Below, piece after piece: positions 9,424 to 18,905 of a stretch of 64,000 bases of DNA. Position 1 is the stretch's first letter; each line of letters starts with the position of its first letter. The position numbers and the translations under genes are program-made. The notes below the pieces were generated by a model. It ran no database searches and was not told where the DNA came from. It saw nothing but the letters and a program-made list of their open reading frames with translations. This stretch comes from Endozoicomonas sp965196975 (GTDB taxonomy: Bacteria; Pseudomonadota; Gammaproteobacteria; Pseudomonadales; Endozoicomonadaceae), in assembly GCF_965196975.1 (NCBI RefSeq), contig NZ_OZ239981.1, forward strand, positions 2,480,001 to 2,544,000, in the 5' to 3' direction.

Positions 9424-9737
9424 GTATTATTATTCATGATTTCCTCTCCCCCACCCTTTCCATAGGCTCGATAAAAAGGTAAATCCCAAATCTATAGTAA
9501 TACAGCTGATACCTGAGTGAATAGGTTCATATGGGCTAGTGATTTAAAAAAGGAAAAACAACAATTCCAACAGATTAAAAAATAGGCTTTAGATAATAAT
9601 CGATTGATGCAAATGGTGCATGATTCAGTTACTTTAAACAGCTCATGCAGCCTATTTTATAGATTCTGGAAGTAGGATAAGTGAAGAGGCTCAAGCATTC
9701 ATGCGTTCTTTGCAGACTCGTCACTTGTAAAGGTTTT
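9424..9737. other. Intergenic stretch holding the severed start of the 7393 gene
   Basis: Bases 9424-9431 are the right TSD copy. The complement of 9435-9437 is the orphaned ATG of the disrupted minus-strand gene, preceded (9441-9447, minus strand) by its Shine-Dalgarno sequence. Its promoter should lie in this stretch. The rest is AT-rich with no convincing gene. Confidence 0.55.
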
Positions 9738-10742
9738 TTAATATCGCTTTAGCTCTTCAATCTTTGTTCGAATATGATCTTCGTTAGGCTCACCTCCGGC
9801 CTTTTTTGCGACACCACCACCAATAGCATATGGAAAGGAAGCATTTTGAGCTGTGTCCTGATTCTGGAGTAAAAGCAGTGTAACACCATTATCTAACAGA
9901 CGCTTTATGTGCTCAAACGACGGATCAAGCTCTTCAGGTTTTGTATGTTCCATTCCATATAACGCCCTATATTTTATGGTAGGAATGGCAGCGGGTATGA
10001 TTCGTCCACGATAAGCAACGTTTTCAGGTTTTTTTAGTAGTTCAATCAGAGCCATTACGATTCGAGCCTGATTCGAACCATGAATATTAATTTTCCATGA
10101 TCCATCCTGATAGCACTGCTCAATATGTTGAGCTTGCGCTAAATTGGCGGAATAGGTGAACGCGACAACGGATTCAGGGTTGACTGTTAACCTTTGCTTC
10201 AACTCATCCAAAAGGGTTTGTGCCTGTTGTTCGGGTGAAACCATTACTCCACCAATACAGTAATCCAACCTGAAATTTTCCGACTTACCTGGAGCAACAG
10301 AGGAACGTCTTTCCTGCCGGGAGCTATGGAATGGTGAGCGTTTTTCGTTCTGAACAAAATTATCGAAAACGTCTTTGGTCTTTTTACTCTGGCTGTCTCT
10401 ATGAGAGTCCAGCATTTCACGTAATTCATTCCTTAAATCGACTTCTGTACTGTCTGCCCGAACGTACATGCCGAGTGTCAATTGATAGACTGCTTCGTGC
10501 AGCATTTTTGTGGGAATGAAACGCAACCCAATGGACAGCAGGGAGCACTTGAACTGCTGAAAAGCCGTCAACTTATCCACTCTACGATTGATCAGACTTT
10601 CGTTGGGAGGGGACTGCCTAGCTGCAGAACGGGGAAGGTATAATTCAGGAGCACTGGCTGAATCCGCAATCTCGGTAGATGCCCCCCCCATACCAGTAAC
10701 ACCTGAATAAAGATCATTGCTTCCTGCTAACAGACTATCCAT
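9738..10742 (-). CDS. Hypothetical protein, unrecognised (334 aa)
   Basis: I do not recognise a family. The ATG is well supported by GGGAGG five bases upstream. The protein is soluble with no signal peptide or membrane segment. It has a disordered, Ser/Ala/Pro-rich N-terminus (about 1-55), a helical part (about 55-120), a charged linker with KR and SR clusters (about 120-150), and a compact C-terminal region (about 165-330) ending in a Gly-rich motif (IGGGVAKKAGGEPNED). The codon for part of the N-terminus includes a run of eight C at 10682-10689. Such modular soluble proteins without homologues are sometimes secreted effectors in host-associated bacteria, but nothing here proves that. Confidence 0.6.
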   Translation of the reverse strand: MDSLLAGSNDLYSGVTGMGGASTEIADSASAPELYLPRSAARQSPPNESLINRRVDKLTAFQQFKCSLLSIGLRFIPTKMLHEAVYQLTLGMYVRADSTEVDLRNELREMLDSHRDSQSKKTKDVFDNFVQNEKRSPFHSSRQERRSSVAPGKSENFRLDYCIGGVMVSPEQQAQTLLDELKQRLTVNPESVVAFTYSANLAQAQHIEQCYQDGSWKINIHGSNQARIVMALIELLKKPENVAYRGRIIPAAIPTIKYRALYGMEHTKPEELDPSFEHIKRLLDNGVTLLLLQNQDTAQNASFPYAIGGGVAKKAGGEPNEDHIRTKIEELKRY

Positions 10743-11026
10743 ACCGGCCTCCCGTGGACCCTTTGAATAAATAGAGAGTCATATTTTATGAACTTTCTAA
10801 TTACCTATAGACAATTTAGCAGCCATCAAGTTCACCTAGAATCAATTGGTCTATCAATGTGCACCGCTTGATTCAATCACAAGGCCATATTAACTGTCGC
10901 ACCACCATCAACATGACCAGATAATTTATGAATACCCCTATCCCTATTAATGGCTTAAGACACTAACGATAGGGTTAGAATGACTGGCATCATGAGCGGA
11001 TCTGGATTTAGTATAACGTCTGCCCC

Positions 11027-12106
11027 TCAAGCTTTTCTGATAGCTCTGTAGATCGAAAAGCCATCTCTGGTCAGCAGCGTCTCACAGCGGCCAAAAGCCT
11101 TCTGAATGATTGGCGGATAACGCAGGAAACTATTGGCAACAATGCGAAGTTCGCCACCCGGGCGAAGCCTCTGGCGCGACTGGGCAAGAAACTGTTCTGT
11201 CACCTCATAGTGGGTTTTCACCCCCTGGTGAAACGGTGGGTTGGAGATAATCAGGTCAAACTGCCCTGTCACTTCTGAGAGTCCATCGCTGGGAAGTACC
11301 GTAAAAGACTTGCTCCCTGTCGCACTCATGGTTTTGTGACTGCTGGCCAGTGCCAGAGCATCGCAATCCACAAGGGTAAAATCATGTTCACCCTGCAGGG
11401 TATTAATATAAGCAGAGATCACACCAGCACCACAGCCAAAATCCAGCACCTTGCCTGAAGGCACTGCATCCAGTGTTTCCAGCAGAACCTGAGTCCCCTT
11501 ATCCAGCCGACCATGACTGAAAACACCAGGCAAAGAGGTAATGTCCATATTGGTCGAGCCTGCAGTGACAGAAAATGTCTCAAACCATGGCTCAAGGGTA
11601 AAATTTTCCGTTTTTTTCAACGGTTCAGATGCTTCCAGCAGTACACAGTGGCGGGCATTATCCACACTCTTAACATAACCGAAACTGTTCTTCAGCCGCT
11701 TTTTCCATGATTTGATCCCTTCATCGTTCTCTCCCACCAGCCAAATGGGGGCATCATCTGGCAAAAAGCTCAATACCATCTCCAGCCAGAAGTCCATTAA
11801 TGGCTTGCTTTTCTGGAGAAAAAGCAAAACACCATCGACAGGACGGGTAAAATCTACCGACAGGATCGGTGCAAAACTCAGGGACAATTGATCTTTCAGA
11901 CGGGCCTCAAGAGGTATCAAACGTCGATAAGCACTGAAATCACGGGTCAGTGCCGAGATATAGTCAACCCCATCACTCAATAAATGAGATACAAGATCAT
12001 CTGCCGGCAAGCCAACCACCACAAGATGCTCAAGCTCAAAGAGCTCCTGGTTACGAACAATCAACTGGCCGGGATTGCTTAAAGGAACGGATGTCATAGG
12101 TATCAA
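11027..12106 (-). CDS. rsmC: 16S rRNA (guanine(1207)-N2)-methyltransferase RsmC
   Basis: A 359-residue two-domain methyltransferase that makes m2G1207 in 16S rRNA. The N-terminal half (about 1-180) is the degenerate methyltransferase-like domain typical of RsmC. The C-terminal half has motif I (LDFGCGAGVISAY), the catalytic ISNPPFHQG, and the C-terminal signature GGELRIVANSFLRYPPII followed by FSIYRAIRKA. RlmG shares the fold but aligns less well in the C-terminal signature. A second in-frame ATG lies 9 bases inside the given start. It is divergent from yciA. Confidence 0.9.
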   Translation of the reverse strand: MIPMTSVPLSNPGQLIVRNQELFELEHLVVVGLPADDLVSHLLSDGVDYISALTRDFSAYRRLIPLEARLKDQLSLSFAPILSVDFTRPVDGVLLFLQKSKPLMDFWLEMVLSFLPDDAPIWLVGENDEGIKSWKKRLKNSFGYVKSVDNARHCVLLEASEPLKKTENFTLEPWFETFSVTAGSTNMDITSLPGVFSHGRLDKGTQVLLETLDAVPSGKVLDFGCGAGVISAYINTLQGEHDFTLVDCDALALASSHKTMSATGSKSFTVLPSDGLSEVTGQFDLIISNPPFHQGVKTHYEVTEQFLAQSRQRLRPGGELRIVANSFLRYPPIIQKAFGRCETLLTRDGFSIYRAIRKA

Positions 12107-12267
12107 CGCTGGTTACACTGCTCTCAAAGCGGAAACTTATACAGGAATAGCACGCTGTTTTCCATGCCCACTGCTTTCCATCAACCGCTTCATGGAAATA
12201 CGGATTTACAAGGTTATTCCACAGGCATAGCATTCGCCGCCAGTTACGATCCGTATGGAGTTTTCTG

Positions 12268-12651
12268 ATGACCGAACCACAGGGTGATCTGGTTCTGCGC
12301 ACACTGGCGATGCCTGCCGACACCAACCCGAATGGCGATATTTTCGGGGGCTGGATCATGTCCCAGATGGATATTGCCGGCGGCCTGGCAGCCAAAAATC
12401 GTTGCAACAGCCGGGTTTCTACCGTTGCCGTTGAATCCATGAGCTTTATCCATCCGGTTAAGGTTGGCGACGTGGTTTGCTGTTATGCTGATATCATACG
12501 CGTCGGCAACACTTCCATGCGCATTAAACTCGAGGTGTGGATACTGTCCCACCCCTTCAAATCAGAAGAACGTCATAAGGTTACTGAAGGCTTCTTCACC
12601 TACGTTGCGATAGACGACAACGGAAACCCTATTCCTGTAGACAGAAGCTGA
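12268..12651 (+). CDS. yciA: Acyl-CoA thioester hydrolase YciA
   Basis: A 127-residue hotdog-fold thioesterase that hydrolyses acyl-CoA esters. The family signature is seen near the N-terminus (NPNGDIFGGWIMSQMDIAGGLAA), including the active-site Asp, followed by the VAVESMSFIHPVKVGD strand pair. GGAG lies upstream of the ATG. It is followed after 16 bases by udk on the same strand, so the two may form an operon. Confidence 0.92.
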   Translation: MTEPQGDLVLRTLAMPADTNPNGDIFGGWIMSQMDIAGGLAAKNRCNSRVSTVAVESMSFIHPVKVGDVVCCYADIIRVGNTSMRIKLEVWILSHPFKSEERHKVTEGFFTYVAIDDNGNPIPVDRS

Positions 12652-12667
12652 CAACTGGACTCCACCC

Positions 12668-13288
12668 ATGAAACAGAAAACCATTCTCGTCGGCATTGCC
12701 GGCGCCTCCGCATCCGGCAAAAGCCTGCTGGCAGAAACTCTGGTTGAAGAGCTCCAGTCAGAACACCTGTGTGTGATTTCAGAAGACTCCTACTACAAAG
12801 ACCAGACGCACCTGAGCATGGATGAGCGGGTTCGTACCAATTATGATCATCCGGAGTCCATGGATCATGACCTGATGCTGGAGCAGATGATCAAACTGAA
12901 AAATGGTCAGGAAATCGACGTCCCACTTTACGACTATACCCAGCACAATCGTCGTACGGATACCCGCAAGGTTAATCCCGCCCGCGTGGTTATTTATGAG
13001 GGAATCCTGCTCTTTACCAACCCGGAAATCCGGGAAGCCTTTGACCTGCGTTTCTTTATGGATACGCCACTGGATATCTGCCTGATCCGTCGTATGAAGC
13101 GAGACATTCTCAGTCGTGGTCGGGATGTTGATTCCGTTATTAAGCAATACCTGGAAACCGTTCGTCCAATGTACATGCAGTTCATTGAACCTGCACGCCA
13201 GCATGCTGACCTGATCATTCCACATGGCGGGAAAAACAGGATTGCCATCGATCTGATCAAAACCCAGATCCGTAATTTGATTGACTGA
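12668..13288 (+). CDS. udk: Uridine kinase
   Basis: A 206-residue kinase that phosphorylates uridine and cytidine in pyrimidine salvage. The P-loop GASASGKS is at about residues 11-18. The substrate region includes EDSYYKD, NYDHPESMDHD and the motif PLYDYTQHNRR. The lid shows RRMKRDILSRGRD. Length is close to the 213-residue E. coli enzyme. An imperfect hairpin (arms around 13297-13307 and 13326-13336) follows the stop but lacks a T-run. Confidence 0.93.
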   Translation: MKQKTILVGIAGASASGKSLLAETLVEELQSEHLCVISEDSYYKDQTHLSMDERVRTNYDHPESMDHDLMLEQMIKLKNGQEIDVPLYDYTQHNRRTDTRKVNPARVVIYEGILLFTNPEIREAFDLRFFMDTPLDICLIRRMKRDILSRGRDVDSVIKQYLETVRPMYMQFIEPARQHADLIIPHGGKNRIAIDLIKTQIRNLID

Positions 13289-13617
13289 TCCTGATAGCCT
13301 GTTCATCTATGCAGCAATACACTGTGATGGACAGGCACTTTCAACATTCCAAAAGCTGCCTTTCCCTTTACCCCTTTTATTTCAAAACGCGCCTAGGTAT
13401 ACTTCAGCCGTATAAGCGTCAAATACGCCCATTTTTTTCGTCCTTAAAAAAGATGTTGGGTCCGGCGCAATCTTCGCGTATCCGAAGATGGGTCTCCCCT
13501 GATCATCCAGGCTGTCCGGCCGCTTGTACATCAAACTTCCCCAAACCAAAGTAGATGTAAGTGTTTTCTGCTGCATTGATCCCCGGATCACCATGCCCAG
13601 AGCACTGCGAGATGACT
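13289..13617. other. Intergenic region upstream of guaC
   Basis: This holds the weak hairpin after udk and the promoter region of guaC. A 70-codon minus-strand frame (13382-13594) crosses it and reads fairly protein-like at its C-terminus (PIFGYAKIAPDPTSF). It has no good ribosome-binding site and no recognisable family. It may be a gene remnant; I do not annotate it as a gene. Confidence 0.35.
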
Positions 13618-14655
13618 ATGCGTGTAGAAGCTGATATCAAGCTGGGTTTCAAAGACGTTTTGTTCCGCCCAAAGCGTTCCACCCTGAAAAGCCGTTCACA
13701 GGTAAGCCTGGAGCGCACCTTCCGATTTGTTCACACTGACCAGGAATGGACCGGCGTGCCAGTCATTGCTGCCAACATGGACACCGTCGGCACTTTCGCC
13801 ATGGCTCTCGCCCTGGCTGAACACAAAATGCTGACTGCCGTTCACAAGCATTACACCGTTGAAGAGTGGAAATCCTTCCTCGACAACGCGCCCGAAGGCA
13901 TTGAAAACCACATCATGGTCAGCAGCGGTACTTCCGACAACGATTTCGACAAGATGTCTGAAATCCTGTCCCAAAACGAGAAGCTTCGTTTTATCTGTAT
14001 CGACGTAGCCAACGGTTACTCTGAGCATTTTGTTGAGTACGTGTCCCGTGTTCGCCAGCGCCACCCAAACAAAGTGATCATTGCGGGTAACGTGGTTACC
14101 GGAGAAATGGTCGAAGAGCTGATCCTGAAAGGCGCCGACATTGTTAAAGTGGGTATCGGCCCAGGCTCCGTCTGCACAACCCGCGTTAAAACCGGTGTTG
14201 GCTACCCACAGCTGTCCGCGGTTATTGAATGCGCCGATGCTGCCCATGGTGTTGGCGGCCAGGTAATTTCCGACGGTGGCTGCACCTGTGCGGGTGACGT
14301 TTCCAAAGCATTCGGCGGTGGCGCTGATTTCGTCATGATCGGCGGCATGTTTGCTGGTCACGATGAGTCTGGCGGTGAAATGGTCGAAGAAGACGGCAAA
14401 CAGTTCCGCCTGTTCTACGGCATGAGCTCGACAACTGCCATGGATCAGCACGCTGGCGGTGTTGCCAACTACCGCGCCTCTGAAGGTAAGACCGTAAAAG
14501 TACCTTACCGTGGCCCAATCGTTGAAACCGTTCAGGACATCCTGGGTGGCGTACGCTCAACCTGCACCTACGTGGGCGCGGCTCAGCTGAAAGAACTGTC
14601 CAAGCGAACCACATTTATTCGGGTTCAGGAACAGGAAAACCGTATTTTCAACTAA
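13618..14655 (+). CDS. guaC: GMP reductase
   Basis: A 345-residue IMPDH/GMPR-family enzyme that deaminates GMP to IMP with NADPH in purine salvage. The catalytic cysteine lies in GPGSVCTTRVKTGVG, with the phosphate-binding motifs SDGGCTCAGDVSKAFGGGAD and FYGMSS. I chose the ATG at 13618, which gives MRVEADIKLGFKDVL and aligns with the start of E. coli GuaC (347 residues). The longer frame from 13561 adds 19 residues without family support. An ATG at 13612 is also possible. A strong terminator follows. Confidence 0.93.
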   Translation: MRVEADIKLGFKDVLFRPKRSTLKSRSQVSLERTFRFVHTDQEWTGVPVIAANMDTVGTFAMALALAEHKMLTAVHKHYTVEEWKSFLDNAPEGIENHIMVSSGTSDNDFDKMSEILSQNEKLRFICIDVANGYSEHFVEYVSRVRQRHPNKVIIAGNVVTGEMVEELILKGADIVKVGIGPGSVCTTRVKTGVGYPQLSAVIECADAAHGVGGQVISDGGCTCAGDVSKAFGGGADFVMIGGMFAGHDESGGEMVEEDGKQFRLFYGMSSTTAMDQHAGGVANYRASEGKTVKVPYRGPIVETVQDILGGVRSTCTYVGAAQLKELSKRTTFIRVQEQENRIFN

Positions 14656-14668
14656 ATACGCGTTTAAC

Positions 14669-14710
14669 CAAAAAGGCCGATGAATGCTCTAACATCATCG
14701 GCCTTTTTGG
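14669..14710. terminator. Bidirectional terminator between guaC and pflA
   Basis: A hairpin with arms AAAAAGGCCGATGA and TCATCGGCCTTTTT around an 11-base loop has an A-run on one side and a T-run on the other. It can terminate convergent transcription of guaC (plus) and pflA (minus). Confidence 0.9.
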
Positions 14711-14719
14711 CTCAAGCCA

Positions 14720-15451
14720 TCAGTAAGCCGCAGAAATTCCCCGCTGATCAAACTCCGCCTTAATCGCATCCAACTGTTCAGTTGACGGTGGTCGCACCGT
14801 TTCCAGCTCGTAGCTCTCCTTGAAGGCATCCCACTTGTGAACACCCAGACTGTGGTAAGGCAGGATCTCCACCTTTTCAACACAATCCATCTTCTCGACC
14901 ATATCTGCCAGCATTGCGGCATACAGTGGATCGACGGTATACCCTTCCACCACTACATAGCGGATCCAAGTTGGCTTTTTCAGCTCCTGCAGATACATGG
15001 CAAAATTACGAGTGTATTTGCTGGTGACATAAGTCAGCTTCTGATGCATCTCTTCATCCATGTGCTTGATATCCAGCAGCACAAGGTCAGTGTATGACAG
15101 CAGGCGTTCAACATCCGGAGTGATATGTTTGGTGAATCCATTCGTATCCAGGCAGGTATGGATGCCGTGCTCTTTCAGTGCCTTGAAAAGGTCTGCAACA
15201 AATTCCGCTTGAAGCAGTGGCTCCCCCCCCGTCACCGTAACACCACCGGTCAGGAAGTTCTTCACCTTGAGGATCTTCTCCAGAACCTCTTCATGACTGA
15301 GTACCTCACCACCGTCACGCAGGTCCCAGGTATCCCGGTTGTGGCAGTAACGACAGCGCATGTGGCAGCCCTGCATAAACACAACAAAACGGATACCCGG
15401 TCCGTCTACCGTTCCAAATGAGTCCATGGAATGGACACGACCAAGGGACAT
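14720..15451 (-). CDS. pflA: Pyruvate formate-lyase 1-activating enzyme
   Basis: A 243-residue radical-SAM enzyme that generates the glycyl radical on PflB. The 4Fe-4S cysteines are Cys29, Cys33 and Cys36 in CHMRCRYC. Downstream motifs include TGGEPLLQ (SAM binding) and DTNGF. Length is close to that of E. coli PflA (246). It lies downstream of pflB on the same strand, separated by 127 bases that contain a terminator, so it may depend on read-through or its own promoter. A run of eight C (15233-15240) lies within the codons for the GGEP region. Confidence 0.94.
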   Translation of the reverse strand: MSLGRVHSMDSFGTVDGPGIRFVVFMQGCHMRCRYCHNRDTWDLRDGGEVLSHEEVLEKILKVKNFLTGGVTVTGGEPLLQAEFVADLFKALKEHGIHTCLDTNGFTKHITPDVERLLSYTDLVLLDIKHMDEEMHQKLTYVTSKYTRNFAMYLQELKKPTWIRYVVVEGYTVDPLYAAMLADMVEKMDCVEKVEILPYHSLGVHKWDAFKESYELETVRPPSTEQLDAIKAEFDQRGISAAY

Positions 15452-15526
15452 GGCGACTCTCCTATTAACCCAAAAGAGCTGCTAAAAAAGGCACTCCCTT
15501 TCCCAGCAACCCTGAATGCCATGAGC

Positions 15527-15557
15527 AAAAAAAGGCCAGCAAAGCTGGCCTTTTAGA
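15527..15557 (-). terminator. Rho-independent terminator after pflB
   Basis: On the minus strand GGCCAGC-TTT-GCTGGCC is followed by a run of seven T. It lies 22 bases beyond the pflB stop and before pflA. Confidence 0.9.
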
Positions 15558-15578
15558 TATGAATACTCGTGCTTACAG

Positions 15579-17900
15579 TTACAGCGAGCCTGTAAAGGTA
15601 CGAGTGATAACGTCGCGCTGCTGCTCTGGCGTCAGAGAGTTGAAGCGCACCGCATAGCCGGAAACACGGATGGTCAGAGAAGGATACTTCTCAGGGTTCT
15701 CCATGGCATCTTCCAGCATTTCACGGTTCATGACGTTCACGTTCAGATGCTGACCACCCTCGTGACCTTTCTCGTGATGGAAGTAACCATCCATCAGGCC
15801 CACCAGGTTCTTGCGACGACCATCTTCATCCTTACCCAGCGCCTTCGGTACAATAGAGAAGGTGTAGGAAATACCGTCCTTCGCATAGGCAAATGGCAGC
15901 TTGGCAACAGAGCTCAGGGAAGCAACCGCACCGCTGGTGTCACGACCGTGCATTGGGTTGGCACCCGGGCCAAATGGCTGACCTGCACGACGTCCGTCTG
16001 GTGTAGTACCGGTCTTCTTACCATACACCACATTAGAGGTGATGGTCAGAACAGACTGGGTCGGAATCGCATCGCGGTACATTTTGTGAGAAGCCACTTT
16101 CTTCATGAAAGTTTCTACCAGCTCACAAGCAATCGTGTCCACGCGCTCTTCGTTGTTACCAAACTTCGGAAAATCACCTTCGATCTCGAAGTCAATGGCA
16201 ATACCGTCTTCGTCGCGAACCGGCTTAACCTTCGCATACTTGATAGCAGACAGGGAGTCAGCAGCAACAGACAGACCCGCAATACCACAAGCCATGGTAC
16301 GAATGACATCACGGTCATGAAGTGCCAGCTGGGCAGCTTCATAAGAGTATTTGTCGTGCATATAGTGAATGCAGTTCAGCGCAGTGACATACTGAGTAGC
16401 CAGCCAGTCCATCAGCTTGTCAAAGCTTGCATAAACTTCATCGTAATCCAGATACTCAGACGTGATCTTGTCAGCCTTTGGACCGATCTGAATTTTCAGC
16501 TTCTCATCAATACCACCATTGATGGCGTACAGCAGCGTTTTACCCAGGTTGGCGCGAGCACCAAAGAACTGCATCTGCTTACCTACGATCATTGGCGATA
16601 CGCAGCAGGCAATCGCGTAATCGTCGCTGTCCATATCCGGACGCATCAGATCATCGTTTTCGTACTGGATGGAGCTGGTATCAATAGAAACCTTGGCACA
16701 GTACTCTTTGAAGCCCATTGGCAACTGCTCAGACCACAGAACCGTGATGTTTGGCTCTGGAGATGGCCCCATGGTGTACATGGTGTTCAGGAAACGGAAT
16801 GCGTTCTTGGTCACCAGAGTGCGACCGTCAAGACCCATGCCACCGATGGATTCAGTCGCCCAGATTGGATCACCAGAGAACAGCTGATCGTATTCAGGCG
16901 TACGCAGGAAGCGAACCATACGCAATTTCATGACGAAGTGGTCGATCATTTCCTGAGCATCAGTTTCAGTGATCTTACCCGCTTCGAGATCACGCTGGAT
17001 GTAAACATCCAGGAAGGTAGCAGTACGGCCCAGCGACATGGCTGCGCCATTCTGGGATTTAACTGCGGCCAGATAACCGAAGTAGGTCCACTGAACAGCT
17101 TCACGGGCGGAGGTAGCAGGACCACTGACATCGCAACCGTATTTGGCCGCCATCTCTTTGATCTGCATCAGCGCCTTGATCTGCTCCATGATCTCTTCAC
17201 GCAGCTGAATGGTACGGTCAAGATTTTCACCAGACTCCAGAACAGCATCCAGAGACTTATGCTGAGCTTTCTTATCAACAACCAGACGATCAATACCGTA
17301 TAACGCGATACGACGATAGTCACCAATGATACGGCCACGACCATAAGCGTCTGGAAGACCAGTGATTACACCAGACTTTCGGCAATTACGAATGTCTGCA
17401 GTATAGACATCAAAAACACCCGCATTATGGGTCTTACGATAGTCTGTGAAGATTTTATTGACGGTATCATCCAGCTTACGGCCATAAACTTCGCAGGAAG
17501 TTTCAACCATACGGATGCCACCGTTAGCAATGATAGCTCGCTTCAGCGGCTTCTCGGTCTGCAGACCTACGATGGTCTCCAGATCTTTGTTGATATAGCC
17601 AGCATCGTGAGAAGTAATGGTGGATGGCAGGTCAGTATCAAAATCAAGAGGCGCGTGGGTGCGGTTCTCTTCCTTGATACCTTCCATAACATCAGCCCAC
17701 AGACGATCTGTCGCTTCAGTAGAACCGGCCAGGAAAGAACTGTCAGCCTCGTAAGGGGTGTAGTTTTTCTGGATAAAGTCACGAACATTGATGCTTTCTG
17801 ACCAGTCGCCGGAAGTGAATCCTTCCCATGCTGCTGGCAGTTCGCTGGTGGTTACAGTCATAACGCCATGTGCGACTTTTAGGTTTGCATAAGGAGACAT
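15579..17900 (-). CDS. pflB: Formate C-acetyltransferase (pyruvate formate-lyase) with IS982-encoded N-terminal extension
   Basis: The glycyl-radical enzyme converts pyruvate and CoA to acetyl-CoA and formate under anaerobiosis. The native protein is 760 residues from an ATG at 17861, exactly the E. coli length. The active-site Cys pair lies in IACCVSPM (418/419 native) and the radical glycine in RVSGYAVRF (734). IS982 copy 1 has inserted so that its duplication contains the native ATG. The native ribosome-binding site is gone from this side, but the IS end supplies AGGA six bases before an ATG at 17900 in frame, adding MSPYANLKVAHGV and giving 773 residues. Translation can also start at the old ATG, but without its own Shine-Dalgarno. 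No convincing promoter is seen in the IS end. Confidence 0.93.
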   Translation of the reverse strand: MSPYANLKVAHGVMTVTTSELPAAWEGFTSGDWSESINVRDFIQKNYTPYEADSSFLAGSTEATDRLWADVMEGIKEENRTHAPLDFDTDLPSTITSHDAGYINKDLETIVGLQTEKPLKRAIIANGGIRMVETSCEVYGRKLDDTVNKIFTDYRKTHNAGVFDVYTADIRNCRKSGVITGLPDAYGRGRIIGDYRRIALYGIDRLVVDKKAQHKSLDAVLESGENLDRTIQLREEIMEQIKALMQIKEMAAKYGCDVSGPATSAREAVQWTYFGYLAAVKSQNGAAMSLGRTATFLDVYIQRDLEAGKITETDAQEMIDHFVMKLRMVRFLRTPEYDQLFSGDPIWATESIGGMGLDGRTLVTKNAFRFLNTMYTMGPSPEPNITVLWSEQLPMGFKEYCAKVSIDTSSIQYENDDLMRPDMDSDDYAIACCVSPMIVGKQMQFFGARANLGKTLLYAINGGIDEKLKIQIGPKADKITSEYLDYDEVYASFDKLMDWLATQYVTALNCIHYMHDKYSYEAAQLALHDRDVIRTMACGIAGLSVAADSLSAIKYAKVKPVRDEDGIAIDFEIEGDFPKFGNNEERVDTIACELVETFMKKVASHKMYRDAIPTQSVLTITSNVVYGKKTGTTPDGRRAGQPFGPGANPMHGRDTSGAVASLSSVAKLPFAYAKDGISYTFSIVPKALGKDEDGRRKNLVGLMDGYFHHEKGHEGGQHLNVNVMNREMLEDAMENPEKYPSLTIRVSGYAVRFNSLTPEQQRDVITRTFTGSL
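17856..17862. repeat. Target-site duplication of IS982 copy 1
   Basis: AGTCATA at 17856-17862 is repeated at 19114-19120. Read on the minus strand it is TATGACT, which includes the pflB start codon, so an ATG survives on both sides of the IS. Confidence 0.9.
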
Positions 17901-17955
17901 GACTGATCCTGCTTTCTGCTATTAAAAGCAGTAGAAAGCAAAGAAGGTTTCAGTC

Positions 17956-18847
17956 ATGCCCGTTGAAGAGTTTATCACTACAGTCTACTGCTTGATCGAC
18001 GATTTGGTAAAAGAGCTTTTTCCTGTACCACTGCGACTTCGAGGGTTTCCACCAAAGCTCACTGATAGTGAAGCGATCACCATGGAAGTTGTCGGTGAAT
18101 GGCTTGGGCATCATAAGGACACTGAGATTTGGAAGTATTTTACCCGACACTGGCGACACCTGTTTCCTGACATTCCTTCACGCTCGGCATTTGTCAAACA
18201 GGCCGCCAACTTATGGCATGTGAAACAACGACTGCAAATTCGTATAGTCCAGATGATGCATGCAGATAATGCAGATATCCATTTAATCGATGGTTTTCCG
18301 ATTGATGTTGTCGTCAGAACCCGTGCACCACAGAGCCGTATCTTTAAAGCTGAGGCTGGTTATGGTTACTGCGCTTCCAAGGACAAGAAGTTCTATGGCT
18401 TTCAGGGGCATTTGCTGGTTGAAGCACGAGGGATTCCTGTGGGTTTTACTCTGACCGCAGCGAACGTAGATGAGCGTGATGCAGCCTATGACATGCTCGA
18501 GACCATTTCTGGCCTCTTGCTTGGCGATAAGGGCTATATAAGGCCTGAGTTTAAAGCTGATTGTCAGGAATTAGGTATTGATCTTCAGACGCCACTGAGA
18601 AAAAAACATGCAAGATGAACGTCCGAAGTCGTTTGTAAAGCTGGTATTACGGGTACGACGGAGAATAGAAACAGTGATAGGTCAATTGACAGAGCGCTTT
18701 GAAATAGAAAAGTGCCATTGTCGAGATAGATGGCATATGACATCACGTATCGCTCGGAAGTTACTGGCACATAATATTGGTTCTTATCTGAATATAATTG
18801 CTGGTCGTCCTGCAATACAGTTTGAGAACCTTATTTCCGAAGATTAA
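17956..18847 (+). pseudogene. IS982-family transposase, frameshifted copy
   Basis: The intact version (copy 2) has 296 residues. Here a run of seven A near 18600-18606, against six in copy 2, shifts the frame after residue 217 or so. This leaves an N-terminal part (17956-18618) and a C-terminal part that reopens at 18608 (to 18847). The first part carries the substrate-like DDE region (VVRTRAPQSRIFKAEAGYG, LLGDKGYIRPEF). A D/G difference near the shift also separates the copies. Transcript slippage on the A7 run could restore some full-length protein, but the simple reading is inactivation. Confidence 0.85.
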
Positions 18848-18905
18848 AAAACGGAAAGCAAATAATTGCGTGATTTTGAAGATACAACTTGGACTTACCA
18901 TCATG

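Noticed and set aside
13382..13594. A 70-codon minus-strand ORF before guaC.
   Set aside because: There is no ribosome-binding site or recognisable family. It could be a remnant but is not supportable as a gene.
15747..17303. A 518-codon open frame antisense to pflB.
   Set aside because: It is a shadow of the strongly biased codon use of pflB. It has no ribosome-binding site and no protein family.
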